A stretch of 64,000 bases of DNA, taken from contig JAFZSA010000013.1 in assembly GCA_017619585.1 (NCBI GenBank), positions 1 through 64,000 on the forward strand, given 5' to 3'. Made by a program: the position numbers and the translations under genes. The stretch's first letter is position 1. Each line of letters starts with the position of its first letter. Shown one piece after another: positions 43,791 to 52,100 of this stretch. The notes under the pieces are model-generated. The model searched no databases. It saw nothing but the letters and a program-made list of their open reading frames with translations, and was not told where the DNA came from. The stretch is from Bacteroidaceae bacterium. GTDB lineage: Bacteria > Bacteroidota > Bacteroidia > Bacteroidales > Bacteroidaceae.

Positions 43791-45812
43791 ATGAATAGAT
43801 TTAAGGCATTTATTGCATTGCATGCAGCTTGTTTTTGCATGAGCACAACAGCACAGGTAAATTTGAATGTTGACATTGCCCAGAAGGGCATTGAAATCAG
43901 CCCTACCTTATACGGCATCTTCTACGAGGATATCAACTTTGCCTCGGATGGCGGCTTGTATGCCGAGTTGATAGCGAACCGCTCGTTTGAGGGACCCCTC
44001 TCCAACTCTCCCGAGGGAGAGAGACTACCTACGCATTGGAAGGCAGAGGGTGCCGACATCAATTTGGTGGAAGATAATCCTAAATCCAGTAATCAGAATT
44101 CCAAGACCCCTTGGGCAGAGAATTGGATTGACCACGCCCTGAAGGTGAAGACCACGGATGCAGGTGGTGACATCAGCAATATAGGCTATTGGGGTATCAA
44201 TACGGTGGCAGGGACGCAGTACAAACTGTCGTTCTGGATATCCCCTATTCAACTCCCCAAGGGGGGAGAACTTCCCATACGAGCTTCCCTGAAGAGTGAA
44301 GACGGAAAGGTATTGGGTGAGACACAGATTAAGATTCAATATTCAAAAATTCAAGATTCAAAATTCAAAAAGCAAAAATGGCAGAAAATAGAGACTACCA
44401 TTGTACCTGAGGCTTCCGACCCACAGGCCGAATTCCATTTGTGGTTCGACGGGAAATGCACCGTTCTGTTGGACGTAGTGAGCCTGTTCCCTCCCACCTT
44501 CAAGGGCAGGGAGAACGGATGCCGTATAGATTTGGCAGAGAAGCTGCAGGCCTTGCATCCTGCCTTTATGCGCTTCCCTGGTGGATGTTATGTAGAAGGA
44601 AACAAGAAGCCGGAGAACGCCTATCATTGGGAACGCACCGTGGGTCCCATTGAACGCCGACCCGGTCACATGAATGCCAACTGGGGCTATCCCACCACCG
44701 ACGGTTTGGGATTCCATGAGTTCCTGCAGCTCTGCGAGGATCTTAACGCCAAACCCCTCTATGTGGTAAATATAGGTATCTGGCACGGAGGATGTGCACC
44801 ACTGGACAGCTTGCAGCCTTGGATTGACGAGTGCCTGGGTGCCCTGGAGTATGCCAACGGACCTGTTACCAGTCATTATGGTAAGATGCGTGCTGAGAAC
44901 GGTCATCCAGAGCCCTTTAACATCGCCTATATAGAAATAGGTAATGAGAACTACAACTACCACATGGAGGACAATCGCGACCAGAGCGACCACTACCCAG
45001 AACGCTACCGTATGTTCTATGATGCCATCAAGGCCCGCTTCCCTGAGGTGCAATGCATAGGCAACGTAGAGTCTTGGGGCACAGATACGCCCAAGTGGAG
45101 GAACAGCCATCCCGTTGACATACTGGACGAGCATTACTATCGCTCACCCCAGTGGTTCGTGGATCAGTATAACCGCTTCGACAACTACGACCGTCGCGGT
45201 CCCATCATCTATCCGGGCGAATATGCCGTTACCCAAGGCTTCGGCACCACAGGCAACATGAATGCCGCTATGGGCGAGGCCGTCTTTATGATAGGTATGG
45301 AGAACAATGCCGACATTGTCCGTATGAGCAGCTATGCACCCATCTTTGCCAACGAGAACAGCATGCAGTGGCAACCAGATATGATCAGGTTCAATAGCAG
45401 CCAGTCGTTCGGTACCCCCAGCTACTGGGTACAGCAGCTCTTCCCCAACCATGTGGGCAACCGTCTGGTAAAGACAGATTTGCAATGGAATATCCCCCAG
45501 CAGGAGGAAGACCAACTGCACGGCGTTTACTGCAACAGCACCCTCGACGAGAAGACCAACACCCTCTACACCAAGGTTGTGAACCTCTGCAGCACAGGCA
45601 CTCAGGGCACCCTGAACCTTGCCAACGGAACAGCAGAAAAGGCAGAGATGGTCCGCCTGGCAGGTATGAGCGGGGAGGACGAGAACACCATGCAGTATCC
45701 CAACAACATTGTTCCCCGTCCTGCTAAGGTTCAGATAGCAGAAGAGGGCAAGCAACTCACCTTCCCTGTAGCCCCCTTCAGCGTAAACATCATTACCACG
45801 AAGTTAAAGTAA
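43791..45812 (+). CDS. GH51 family alpha-L-arabinofuranosidase
   Basis: 673 residues, exported. The N-terminus has ISPTLYGIFYEDINFASDGG, then a carbohydrate-binding beta domain and a TIM barrel. Acid/base Glu386 is in EIGNENY and the nucleophile Glu477 in YPGEYAV; a C-terminal beta domain follows. It releases arabinose from arabinan or arabinoxylan. Three repeat-like stretches are translated in the N-terminal third: residues 69-78 (PLSNSPEGER), 151-161 (SPIQLPKGGEL) and 182-194 (IQYSKIQDSKFKK). The catalytic barrel is free of them. The thioredoxin gene follows after 9 bases. Confidence 0.93.
   Translation: MNRFKAFIALHAACFCMSTTAQVNLNVDIAQKGIEISPTLYGIFYEDINFASDGGLYAELIANRSFEGPLSNSPEGERLPTHWKAEGADINLVEDNPKSSNQNSKTPWAENWIDHALKVKTTDAGGDISNIGYWGINTVAGTQYKLSFWISPIQLPKGGELPIRASLKSEDGKVLGETQIKIQYSKIQDSKFKKQKWQKIETTIVPEASDPQAEFHLWFDGKCTVLLDVVSLFPPTFKGRENGCRIDLAEKLQALHPAFMRFPGGCYVEGNKKPENAYHWERTVGPIERRPGHMNANWGYPTTDGLGFHEFLQLCEDLNAKPLYVVNIGIWHGGCAPLDSLQPWIDECLGALEYANGPVTSHYGKMRAENGHPEPFNIAYIEIGNENYNYHMEDNRDQSDHYPERYRMFYDAIKARFPEVQCIGNVESWGTDTPKWRNSHPVDILDEHYYRSPQWFVDQYNRFDNYDRRGPIIYPGEYAVTQGFGTTGNMNAAMGEAVFMIGMENNADIVRMSSYAPIFANENSMQWQPDMIRFNSSQSFGTPSYWVQQLFPNHVGNRLVKTDLQWNIPQQEEDQLHGVYCNSTLDEKTNTLYTKVVNLCSTGTQGTLNLANGTAEKAEMVRLAGMSGEDENTMQYPNNIVPRPAKVQIAEEGKQLTFPVAPFSVNIITTKLK
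43994..44023. repeat. GC palindrome inside GH51 (copy 1)
   Basis: CCCTCTCC ... CTCTCCC GA GGGAGAG hairpin, translated as PLSNSPEGER. Confidence 0.6.
44241..44270. repeat. Possible GC palindrome inside GH51 (copy 2)
   Basis: CAACTCCCC AA GGGGGGAG hairpin, translated as IQLPKGGEL. Shorter than the others, so it could be native sequence. Confidence 0.45.
44333..44372. repeat. Heptad array ATTCAAA inside GH51
   Basis: ATTCAAT, ATTCAAA, ATTCAAG and ATTCAAA units in register, read through as IQYSKIQDSKFKK. The same unit type fills the intergenic element at 54424-54470. Confidence 0.7.
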
Positions 45813-45821
45813 GAAAAGAAT

Positions 45822-46328
45822 ATGAAAGCAACAAGAATAATGACAGCCTTGATGGCAGCAATGTTTGCCGTCACCCTAAGTGCCCAAACGGGATTGAAGA
45901 AGGTTTATAACGAGGAGATTGACCCCATGGAGCAGATTGACGGAGCATTGGTGAAAGCCAAGGCAGAAGGTAAGTTCGTTGTCTGCCAAGTGGGAGGCAA
46001 CTGGTGCCCCTGGTGCCTAAGGTTTGCCGACTTTATTACCAAGGACACTACCATCAGCACCCTCATTGAAGAGAACTTTGAGTATATACACGTAAACTAT
46101 AACCCACGCAACAAGGAGGCAGAGGCAAAGGCTAAGCTCATGCTGAAGCGACTGAACAACCCCGGTCGGTTTGGATTCCCCGTATTCGTAGTCTTAGACA
46201 CAGAGGGCAGGGTCCTGCATATTCAGGACTCCAGTTTCCTGGAGGAGGGACAAGGATACGACAAAGAGAAGGTGCTCCGCTTCTTCAAGAACTGGACGCC
46301 TTTAAAAGTGAAGGCTGCGATTGAGTGA
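45822..46328 (+). CDS. Exported thioredoxin-like protein
   Basis: 168 residues. A signal peptide (to about residue 23) precedes a thioredoxin fold with the active-site motif CPWC in GGNWCPWCLRF and the cis-proline region GFPVFVV. Probably a periplasmic disulfide reductase or isomerase. Encoded 9 bases after GH51 and likely co-transcribed, perhaps assisting folding of the secreted enzymes, which is inference. Confidence 0.85.
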   Translation: MKATRIMTALMAAMFAVTLSAQTGLKKVYNEEIDPMEQIDGALVKAKAEGKFVVCQVGGNWCPWCLRFADFITKDTTISTLIEENFEYIHVNYNPRNKEAEAKAKLMLKRLNNPGRFGFPVFVVLDTEGRVLHIQDSSFLEEGQGYDKEKVLRFFKNWTPLKVKAAIE

Positions 46329-46331
46329 GAG

Positions 46332-46376
46332 AAGAGCGATGCAGGCATCAGCTCTTCCGAGCGTGAGCAGGCTCGA
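46332..46376. other. Two adjacent hairpins after the thioredoxin gene
   Basis: AAGAGC-GATGC with GCATC-A-GCTCTT, then CGAGC with GCTCG. There is no T run, so function as a terminator is uncertain. Confidence 0.35.
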
Positions 46377-46385
46377 CCGTAGGTC

Positions 46386-46440
46386 AAGAATGAAGAATGA
46401 AACCCCTCCCCTTCCCCTCCCGAGGGAGGGGGATTGGGGA
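46386..46440. repeat. Heptad GAATGAA plus GC palindrome
   Basis: Two AAGAATGA units lead into CCCCTCCC CTTCCCCTCCC GA GGGAGGGGG ATTGGGG. Intergenic, between convergent genes. Confidence 0.7.
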
Positions 46441-46468
46441 TATTATAATTAAAAGAGAAAAGTGACTG

Positions 46469-48007
46469 TTATTTGTAAATTTGCTTTTTGAGTTCTTCGG
46501 AGCAACCTCTAAATGCAGAGGAACTGAGGTACTCACACGCATCAGGGATATTGATTGACTGAAGTTTGATGCAGTCATCGAAGACACCATAGGTTATCTC
46601 CTTCACTGGTCCCAGAATCTGGACCGTCTGCAGGTTCTGGCAATTTCTGAAAGCATAAGGTTCAATCTCTGTTACAGAGGCCGGAAGAACGACATCGATA
46701 ATGTCTGAGCAATCTTCAAAAGCTTTTTCACCTATCTTACGGACGCCATAGGGTAACTCTACTATCCTACCTGGGTATCCGAGTATGAAGGCACTCCTGG
46801 CAATCTCTTCTATGCCCATAGGAATTTTGGAATTGCTACAGGCCATAACCAATGTCTTGCCGTCCTTAGTGAGGACAACATTGGAACCCTCTGGTGACAT
46901 ATAATAAGGATTGTCGGGATCAACAGTGATGGTTTCCACATCGGTGCAATGAAGAAAAGAGGCAGCAGAGAAATCTTCTATATGCTTGGGGATATGAATG
47001 GAATGAAGTTTACGCCCGTAGAAACAGCCCCACTCATAACCCTTGACATCTTCTGTTACAACGGTAGTCGGACAAGAGACAATAAGAGCATCATCTTTCT
47101 TACGTACAATGCCGTTGCAGTTGTGACGTGAGTCGTAATAAGGATTCTCAGGATCAACAACTATGGAGGTCAGATTCTTGCAACAAGCAAAAGCCGAAGG
47201 GTCTATGTATCTTACATTCTTAGGGATATATACAGAGGTAAGGGAATTACACTCTCCAAAAGCAGCACCGTCTATTTCCTGAAGGGAATCTGGCAGAGCT
47301 ATTTGCATTAGATTGGAACAACCGGCGAAGGCTGCCCAACGAATAGCTTTCAGATTCTTAGGTAACTCTATCTGCCGGATGCCTTTCAGGTAAAAGAAAG
47401 CGTCCTCACGAATATCATTAACCTTAGAGGGTATCTTTGTGGATGGACAGGCTGCTACCAATTGGTACGAAATACTGTCTTCGCGATTTTGGTCGTGTGT
47501 TTCATGTTTGTAAATCAGACAATTTCCGTAGTTGGAATATTCTTCACACCGAGGATCCAAGATGATTTTCCTTAGACTATTACAGCCTACAAAAATATTC
47601 TCGCCTACAATTTCCAGTGAAGCAGGTAGGATGATGTTCTTCAGACTGGTACAATTTAAGAAAGCATAGTTCCTGATTCTACTAATGCCATCTTCAACAA
47701 TTATGGTTTCTACGTTAGTAAGGTCCTTTAGGGCTTCCATCCGTATTTCCTTTACCTTATATTCCTGTCCGTCATGAACAAAAGAAGAAGGGATAACAAG
47801 CGGAGCCTTACCTGCAAATTGATAGGGATTCAGATAGCCTATCAATTCCAAATCATTATCTTCAAAGTCTTTTATATAGTGCCCACAGAAAGCAGGACTC
47901 TCTGTGGAATAAATAAAACCATCATGAATTATACAGCGTGAACGGACTTTGGCGTTGGCGCTTAAAATGATTGCTGCGAGCAATAATACGCTGAAAATCT
48001 TCTTCAT
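46469..48007 (-). CDS. BspA-like leucine-rich-repeat protein
   Basis: 512 residues. Signal peptide MKKIFSVLLLAAIILSANA, then about a dozen LRR_5-type (Treponema pallidum/BspA) repeats of 22-24 residues with the pattern IxxxAFxxCxxLxxIxLPxxLxxI. These surface proteins often mediate adhesion in oral and gut Bacteroidales. No sorting domain or lipobox is visible, so its anchoring is unclear. It diverges from blaI. Confidence 0.88.
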   Translation of the reverse strand: MKKIFSVLLLAAIILSANAKVRSRCIIHDGFIYSTESPAFCGHYIKDFEDNDLELIGYLNPYQFAGKAPLVIPSSFVHDGQEYKVKEIRMEALKDLTNVETIIVEDGISRIRNYAFLNCTSLKNIILPASLEIVGENIFVGCNSLRKIILDPRCEEYSNYGNCLIYKHETHDQNREDSISYQLVAACPSTKIPSKVNDIREDAFFYLKGIRQIELPKNLKAIRWAAFAGCSNLMQIALPDSLQEIDGAAFGECNSLTSVYIPKNVRYIDPSAFACCKNLTSIVVDPENPYYDSRHNCNGIVRKKDDALIVSCPTTVVTEDVKGYEWGCFYGRKLHSIHIPKHIEDFSAASFLHCTDVETITVDPDNPYYMSPEGSNVVLTKDGKTLVMACSNSKIPMGIEEIARSAFILGYPGRIVELPYGVRKIGEKAFEDCSDIIDVVLPASVTEIEPYAFRNCQNLQTVQILGPVKEITYGVFDDCIKLQSINIPDACEYLSSSAFRGCSEELKKQIYK

Positions 48008-48057
48008 TTTGTGTGTTCTGTATTAGTTTTAATACTTGGTTTGTATGTTTTCCGTTG

Positions 48058-48090
48058 CTAAATTACGGATTTTTTTTTATTGTCAACAAA
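48058..48090 (-). promoter_or_regulatory. Probable promoter of the leucine-rich-repeat gene
   Basis: On the minus strand TTTG (48090-48087), a 21-base spacer and TAATTTAG (48065-48058), one base off consensus, 50 bases before the ATG. Confidence 0.4.
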
Positions 48091-48199
48091 ATATCTTAGT
48101 AAAATTGAATTGAAAGGCGTTATTCTGGGAAAAAAGGTGGACAGAAATGTTAACAACTAATAATAGTTCTTGGTAAACTAAATACAAATGTTAAAAAAT

Positions 48200-48222
48200 G
48201 AGGGTTCTGCCCTCTTTTTTTT
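48200..48222 (+). terminator. Orphan hairpin terminator between divergent genes
   Basis: GAGGG pairs with CCCTC over a 5-base loop, flanked by A-rich DNA and eight T. No known transcript ends here, because both flanking genes read away from it. Confidence 0.55.
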
Positions 48223-48253
48223 GTTCTTTTTCTAAGCCGATATGCTATTTCCC

Positions 48254-48261
48254 TAACTTTG
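48254..48261 (+). promoter_or_regulatory. -7 element for blaI
   Basis: TAACTTTG followed by CAGT, 25 bases before the first possible ATG. Confidence 0.5.
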
Positions 48262-48286
48262 CAGTAGAAAAACTAACAACAGACAC

Positions 48287-48673
48287 ATGAATAATAATAA
48301 GATAATGAAGGCGCTGACAAAGGCGGAGATGGAGGTAATGAATGTTCTGTGGGACGTATCACAGGCTCTTACCGTTCACGAGATTGTGGCACAATACCCC
48401 GAACCACAGCCTGCCTACACAACAGTAGGTACTTTCCTGAAGATTCTGGAGGCCAAAGGCTACGTAGAGCATCACAGAAAGGATGTTACAGGTCGTACCT
48501 TTTATTATTCGCCCATGCTCACACGCGAGAAGTACACCACCCAGGTGCTGAACGATGTGAAGAACACACTCTTTGGCAACTCTGCCAAACGCTTCTGCTC
48601 TTTCCTGATTCAGAATGAAGAGCTTTCTGAAAGTGATCTGAAAGAAATCCTCACTCTAATTCATAATTCATAA
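48287..48673 (+). CDS. BlaI/MecI/CopY family repressor
   Basis: 128-residue winged-helix repressor: LTKAEMEVMNVLWD, then HEIVAQYPEPQPAYTTVGTFLKILEAKGYV, with recognition helix AYTTVGTFL. It normally binds the operator of its own operon and is cleaved or released when the partner BlaR1 protein senses a signal. The C-terminal LIHNS and stop codon are encoded by the ATTCATA heptad array. A Met seven codons in is an alternative start. The partner gene follows 75 bases downstream. Confidence 0.9.
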   Translation: MNNNKIMKALTKAEMEVMNVLWDVSQALTVHEIVAQYPEPQPAYTTVGTFLKILEAKGYVEHHRKDVTGRTFYYSPMLTREKYTTQVLNDVKNTLFGNSAKRFCSFLIQNEELSESDLKEILTLIHNS

Positions 48674-48688
48674 TTCACAATGCATAAT
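48659..48688. repeat. Heptad array at the blaI stop
   Basis: ATTCATA, ATTCATA, ATTCACA units; the blaI TAA stop is inside. A related GAATTAAGAATTATGAAT overlaps the start codon of the next gene at 48749. Confidence 0.75.
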
Positions 48689-48748
48689 AAGATTTAGTGA
48701 AAAGTGAAGAGAAAAGGAGGACATTAATAAAATTTTGAATTAAGAATT

Positions 48749-50611
48749 ATGAATTTTGCATTTCTCATAAAGTCTGCCTTGTTGCTGGCACTCCTGTACG
48801 GAGGATTTGCTTTGCTGTTGAGTAAGGAGACATTCCACAGGTTCAACCGTCTGGCATTGCTTACTGCGATGATAGCTTCGCTGGTGCTGCCTGCCATACA
48901 AATTAAAGCCCCCTCCACTCTCCCCCTTTGGGGGAGTGCAGAAAACGCACAGAAATCCGCCATTGAACTATGGGATAGCTTCTTTGAAACAAAGGAAAGC
49001 CTCACCCCCAACCCCTCTCCTAAGGAAGAAGGAAGCAACCTCATCGCAAAAAGCCTCACCCCCACCCCCATCCCATCTCCAAGGGGCGAGGGGAGCAACA
49101 TAGAATCAGAAAGTTCTACAGAAGATAATATAACACTCCCCCAAAGGGCAATCGCGAAATTGAAGCGATTGGGGAGCAAAGCGACGGAGGGCAAAGGCTG
49201 GGAGGGGGCTTTATATCTTGCTGGTGTATTTGCTTCCGTTGGATTCTTCCTTTTCCAACTCTTCCGCTTCTGGCTTGATACGAAGGGTGGTACTAGTACC
49301 AAAGATGAAGAAGGGAATACCATAGTGATTCGTGGTGGCGAATTCCCACCCTATAGTTTCCTACATTATATAATAATAAGCGTTTCGGACTACGAGCGAC
49401 TGCGAAAGCCCATCCTAGCTCACGAACAGGCACACATCCGACTGGGTCATTCCTGGGACCTGCTGCTCCTGGAAGTAGTGAAAGCCATTCAGTGGTTCAA
49501 CCCCTTCGTCTATCTGTTGGGGCGCGACCTGAAGGCTGTTCATGAATACGAGGCCGACAACGCTGTACTTAATCAAGGCATCGATGCAAAGACATATCAA
49601 CTTTTACTTGTGACAAAGGCCGTTGGCAATCGACTGCAGACCCTTGGCAACAATCTGAGTCACCATTCACTAAAAAAACGAATTAAAATGATGCACAAAA
49701 CAAATTCTAATCGTTGGATGATGACCAAAGCCGTCGTCCTGCCCGCCCTGATGGCATTAGCAGTTGTTGCCTTTGCCAAACCTAAAGTAGAGGAAATCCC
49801 TACTACTGAAGAAATTACTGAACCCATTGTGGAAGAGAGTACTACACCCCCTGAGGTGAACACAGAAGTGTCCCTGCCGGCAGATGACGATAAAATCTAC
49901 GACCGTGTAGAGGAAAACGCTCAGTTCCCTGGTGGTAATATGGCTATGTACAAGTGGATAGCAAATCATCTCCAATACCCAGAGGAATGTAGGGAAAAGG
50001 GTATACAAGGGCGTGTAACTATGACATTTGTAGTCGATACTGATGGGTCCATCCGCGAAATCAAAGCTCTAAGATCTCCCGATCCTCTACTATCTAAAGA
50101 AGCCATCCGTGTTGTTAATGCTATGCCTAAATGGAAGCCTGCTAAGGATAAAGGAAAGGTTGTACGTTCCCACTTCAGACTCCCCATTGTCTTCAAGCTC
50201 CCTAATACACAGAAAACTGTTACAAGTGAACCGACAGAAAAACCTATTACAGAGACTGTTGAAGAAAGAGTCTTCGTAGAGTATGAAGAGAATGCTCAGT
50301 TCCCTGGTGGTGATGAAGCTATGTACAAGTGGATAGCAGAGCATATCAAATACCCAGAAGAATGTAAAGCAAAGGGCATTCAGGGACGCGTACATTTAAC
50401 CTTTGTAATAGAAAAAGACGGCTCTGTTACTAATGTAAAGGCATTACGTTCACCTGATGACAGACTCTCTCAAGAAGCCATCCGCGTGGTATCTGCTATG
50501 CCTAAATGGAAGCCTGCAAGGTATATGAACAAGGCCGTATCTTGTAATTACCGTCTTCCTATAGCATTTAAACTACCTCCTGCTCAGACCGAACAAAAGC
50601 CTAAAGAGTAA
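48749..50611 (+). CDS. BlaR1-like M56 metallopeptidase with two TonB C-terminal domains
   Basis: 620 residues. N-terminal membrane helices, then an M56 zinc peptidase with HEQAH at 225-229 and the third-ligand region HEYEAD at 265-270, then a further helix (ALMALAVVAFA). Two TonB C-terminal-like domains lie at about 384-484 and 509-613, each starting ENAQFPGG and ending in a KWKPA ... RLPI block. Residues 53-154 are a long in-frame repeat insertion in the cytoplasmic loop between helices. With BlaI it should form a sensor/repressor pair; the tandem TonB domains suggest a link to outer-membrane events. Confidence 0.85.
   Translation: MNFAFLIKSALLLALLYGGFALLLSKETFHRFNRLALLTAMIASLVLPAIQIKAPSTLPLWGSAENAQKSAIELWDSFFETKESLTPNPSPKEEGSNLIAKSLTPTPIPSPRGEGSNIESESSTEDNITLPQRAIAKLKRLGSKATEGKGWEGALYLAGVFASVGFFLFQLFRFWLDTKGGTSTKDEEGNTIVIRGGEFPPYSFLHYIIISVSDYERLRKPILAHEQAHIRLGHSWDLLLLEVVKAIQWFNPFVYLLGRDLKAVHEYEADNAVLNQGIDAKTYQLLLVTKAVGNRLQTLGNNLSHHSLKKRIKMMHKTNSNRWMMTKAVVLPALMALAVVAFAKPKVEEIPTTEEITEPIVEESTTPPEVNTEVSLPADDDKIYDRVEENAQFPGGNMAMYKWIANHLQYPEECREKGIQGRVTMTFVVDTDGSIREIKALRSPDPLLSKEAIRVVNAMPKWKPAKDKGKVVRSHFRLPIVFKLPNTQKTVTSEPTEKPITETVEERVFVEYEENAQFPGGDEAMYKWIAEHIKYPEECKAKGIQGRVHLTFVIEKDGSVTNVKALRSPDDRLSQEAIRVVSAMPKWKPARYMNKAVSCNYRLPIAFKLPPAQTEQKPKE
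48907..49210. repeat. Large REPIN-like composite inside the BlaR1-like gene
   Basis: Outer ends AAAGCCCCCTCC and GGGAGGGGGCTTT are inverted repeats. Inside are CTCCCCCTTTGGGGGAG, two AGCCTCACCCC-type hairpins (48998-49038 and 49052-49101) and a closing CTCCCCCAAAGGG. It is about 304 bases, translated without a stop; KAPSTLPLWGS ... TLPQR ... EGALY echoes the miaB insertion. Confidence 0.85.
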
Positions 50612-50626
50612 CCTTGTTTAGCAAAA

Positions 50627-50695
50627 CGGCGTTTCGCTGGCAGAGAAACGGCATATTACTGGCAGAGAAACGGCATATCGCTTTCAGAGAAATGA
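50627..50695. repeat. AGAAACGGCATAT repeat cluster
   Basis: The motif is exact at 50644-50656 and 50666-50678 (22-base spacing) with degenerate copies on either side. It is the same family as 14165-14241. Confidence 0.7.
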
Positions 50696-50715
50696 TTGTT
50701 AATAATAAAGGAAGG

Positions 50716-50756
50716 AATAAATCCGCGAGAAGCATATCGCTTTTCGTGGATTTATT
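50716..50756 (+). terminator. Long conserved hairpin, probable terminator (copy 1)
   Basis: An 18-bp stem (50716-50733 with 50739-50756) with loop ATATC and two G-T wobbles, pairing fully on the + strand. It lies about 105 bases after the BlaR1-like stop. A near copy is at 52603-52643. Confidence 0.65.
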
Positions 50757-50868
50757 GTATTCTGGGCTGTTGGGATAAAAAAAAGAGAGGTTTCTGTAGA
50801 AAAACTATTCGCTGAATTGTATATAGTATAGAAGCACCCCAGAAAAGGGAGCGAGAAAACAACATTAT

Positions 50869-51357
50869 ATGATTGACAAGACAAGACTGCACGGACTATT
50901 CAACCACCACTACAGCGAGATGATTCATCTGGCCAGAACACTCCTGTACGATGATGCGGAAGCCGAGGATGTGGTGCAAGATATATTCGTGAGGCTTATG
51001 GAGAGTAATATACTGCCCACCAATGACAAGGCAAGAGCCTACCTGATGACAGCTGTACGCAACAGTTGCATCAATCGCATCAAGCAGAAGACGCTGGCAG
51101 AGAAGGTGCGAGAGCTTTATTCCCAGGATACAGCATCTGACTGGCAGCAAATAGAACAACGGATGGCAACCATAGAGGCCGTCTGCGACTATGCCGAGAC
51201 TCATCTGGAGGAACCGCACCTTACCATCTTCCGATTACGATTCCAGGAAGATCTGACGCTGAAAGATATTGCCAGCAGGTTAGACATGAACCTGAAGACG
51301 GTCTTCAAGTACCTTAGCCAATCCATTCAAGGCATTCAAAAACAATTCAGAACCTAA
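50869..51357 (+). CDS. ECF-type RNA polymerase sigma factor
   Basis: 162 residues. Region 2 is recognisable in EAEDVVQDIFVRLMES and AYLMTAVRNSCINRIKQ, region 4 in LTLKDIASRLDMNLKTVFKYLSQSI. There is no region 3, as expected for ECF sigma factors. The membrane protein encoded 11 bases downstream is its likely anti-sigma partner. The nearby BlaI/BlaR1 genes suggest a shared envelope-signalling unit. Confidence 0.9.
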   Translation: MIDKTRLHGLFNHHYSEMIHLARTLLYDDAEAEDVVQDIFVRLMESNILPTNDKARAYLMTAVRNSCINRIKQKTLAEKVRELYSQDTASDWQQIEQRMATIEAVCDYAETHLEEPHLTIFRLRFQEDLTLKDIASRLDMNLKTVFKYLSQSIQGIQKQFRT

Positions 51358-51368
51358 ACCGCAAAGTT

Positions 51369-52043
51369 ATGGAAAAGACAAACGAAAACATGAACCGGCT
51401 ACTGGAAATGCTTGATAACCCCAGTGCCTATACCGAACAGGAAATCCATGACATCATTAATACTGACGATGAGACCCGCCAGGCATACCGTCTGATGGCA
51501 GCAGCCAAACAAGGCTATCGCCAAAAGCAGATACATCAACCAGAAGATGTTGAAGCAGCTTGGCAACGGTTCGAGCAGAAAAACTACAAGCAAAGAAGGG
51601 TTCTGCCACGCTGGATGCGTGTTGCCGCTATCTTCATCGCTGGCGTCTTTCTGGGCGGTCTTTCCTTTGCTGCCTACCATTCCTATTCTCTAAAACAGCA
51701 TAACCAAAACAAAGAATACCAGGAGTTCGCTGACGAGAATATGTTCGAGCTCACAGAGGATGGAGAAAGAATTATCATAACCTGGCTCAAGAAAACGTGG
51801 GTAGAGACGGACAATATCTCCTTCATAGAAGAGAATCCCATCGTACATTCTCCTGCCCTACGGATATCTGGCGAATATAAAGCCCATATAAAACTCAATG
51901 GCAAGGATGTAGATATCAATAGGCTACCCAATCTACCGGCATCAGAGGTGAAGAAGATTGAGATTCACCTTAGTCAAGGTCGACTGGTAAACATCATCAC
52001 TACGCCTGTAGAAATCCCTGAAAGCATGTATTACGGATTGTAA
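51369..52043 (+). CDS. Probable anti-sigma membrane protein
   Basis: 224 residues, no named family recognised. A cytoplasmic N-terminus of about 80 residues, one transmembrane helix (about 84-103, VAAIFIAGVFLGGLSFAAY) and an extracytoplasmic domain give anti-sigma topology directly behind an ECF sigma gene. The C-terminal module (LNGKDVDINRLPNLPASEVKKIE ... IITTPVEIP) is shared with the protein encoded at 52101-52574, so the extracytoplasmic module has been shuffled locally. Confidence 0.65.
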   Translation: MEKTNENMNRLLEMLDNPSAYTEQEIHDIINTDDETRQAYRLMAAAKQGYRQKQIHQPEDVEAAWQRFEQKNYKQRRVLPRWMRVAAIFIAGVFLGGLSFAAYHSYSLKQHNQNKEYQEFADENMFELTEDGERIIITWLKKTWVETDNISFIEENPIVHSPALRISGEYKAHIKLNGKDVDINRLPNLPASEVKKIEIHLSQGRLVNIITTPVEIPESMYYGL

Positions 52044-52049
52044 AATCTC

Positions 52050-52100
52050 TGAATAAAAAGGCATCGATGCAATAAATATCAATTTCAAAAACAAATTAAA
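52050..52100 (+). pseudogene. Decayed remnant of the BlaR1-like gene
   Basis: AAGGCATCGATGCAA at 52059-52073, the following ATATCAA and the AAATTAAAATGATGCAC at the end match 49578-49696 of the BlaR1-like gene in order, with the intervening ~75 bases deleted and a stop introduced. Confidence 0.7.
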
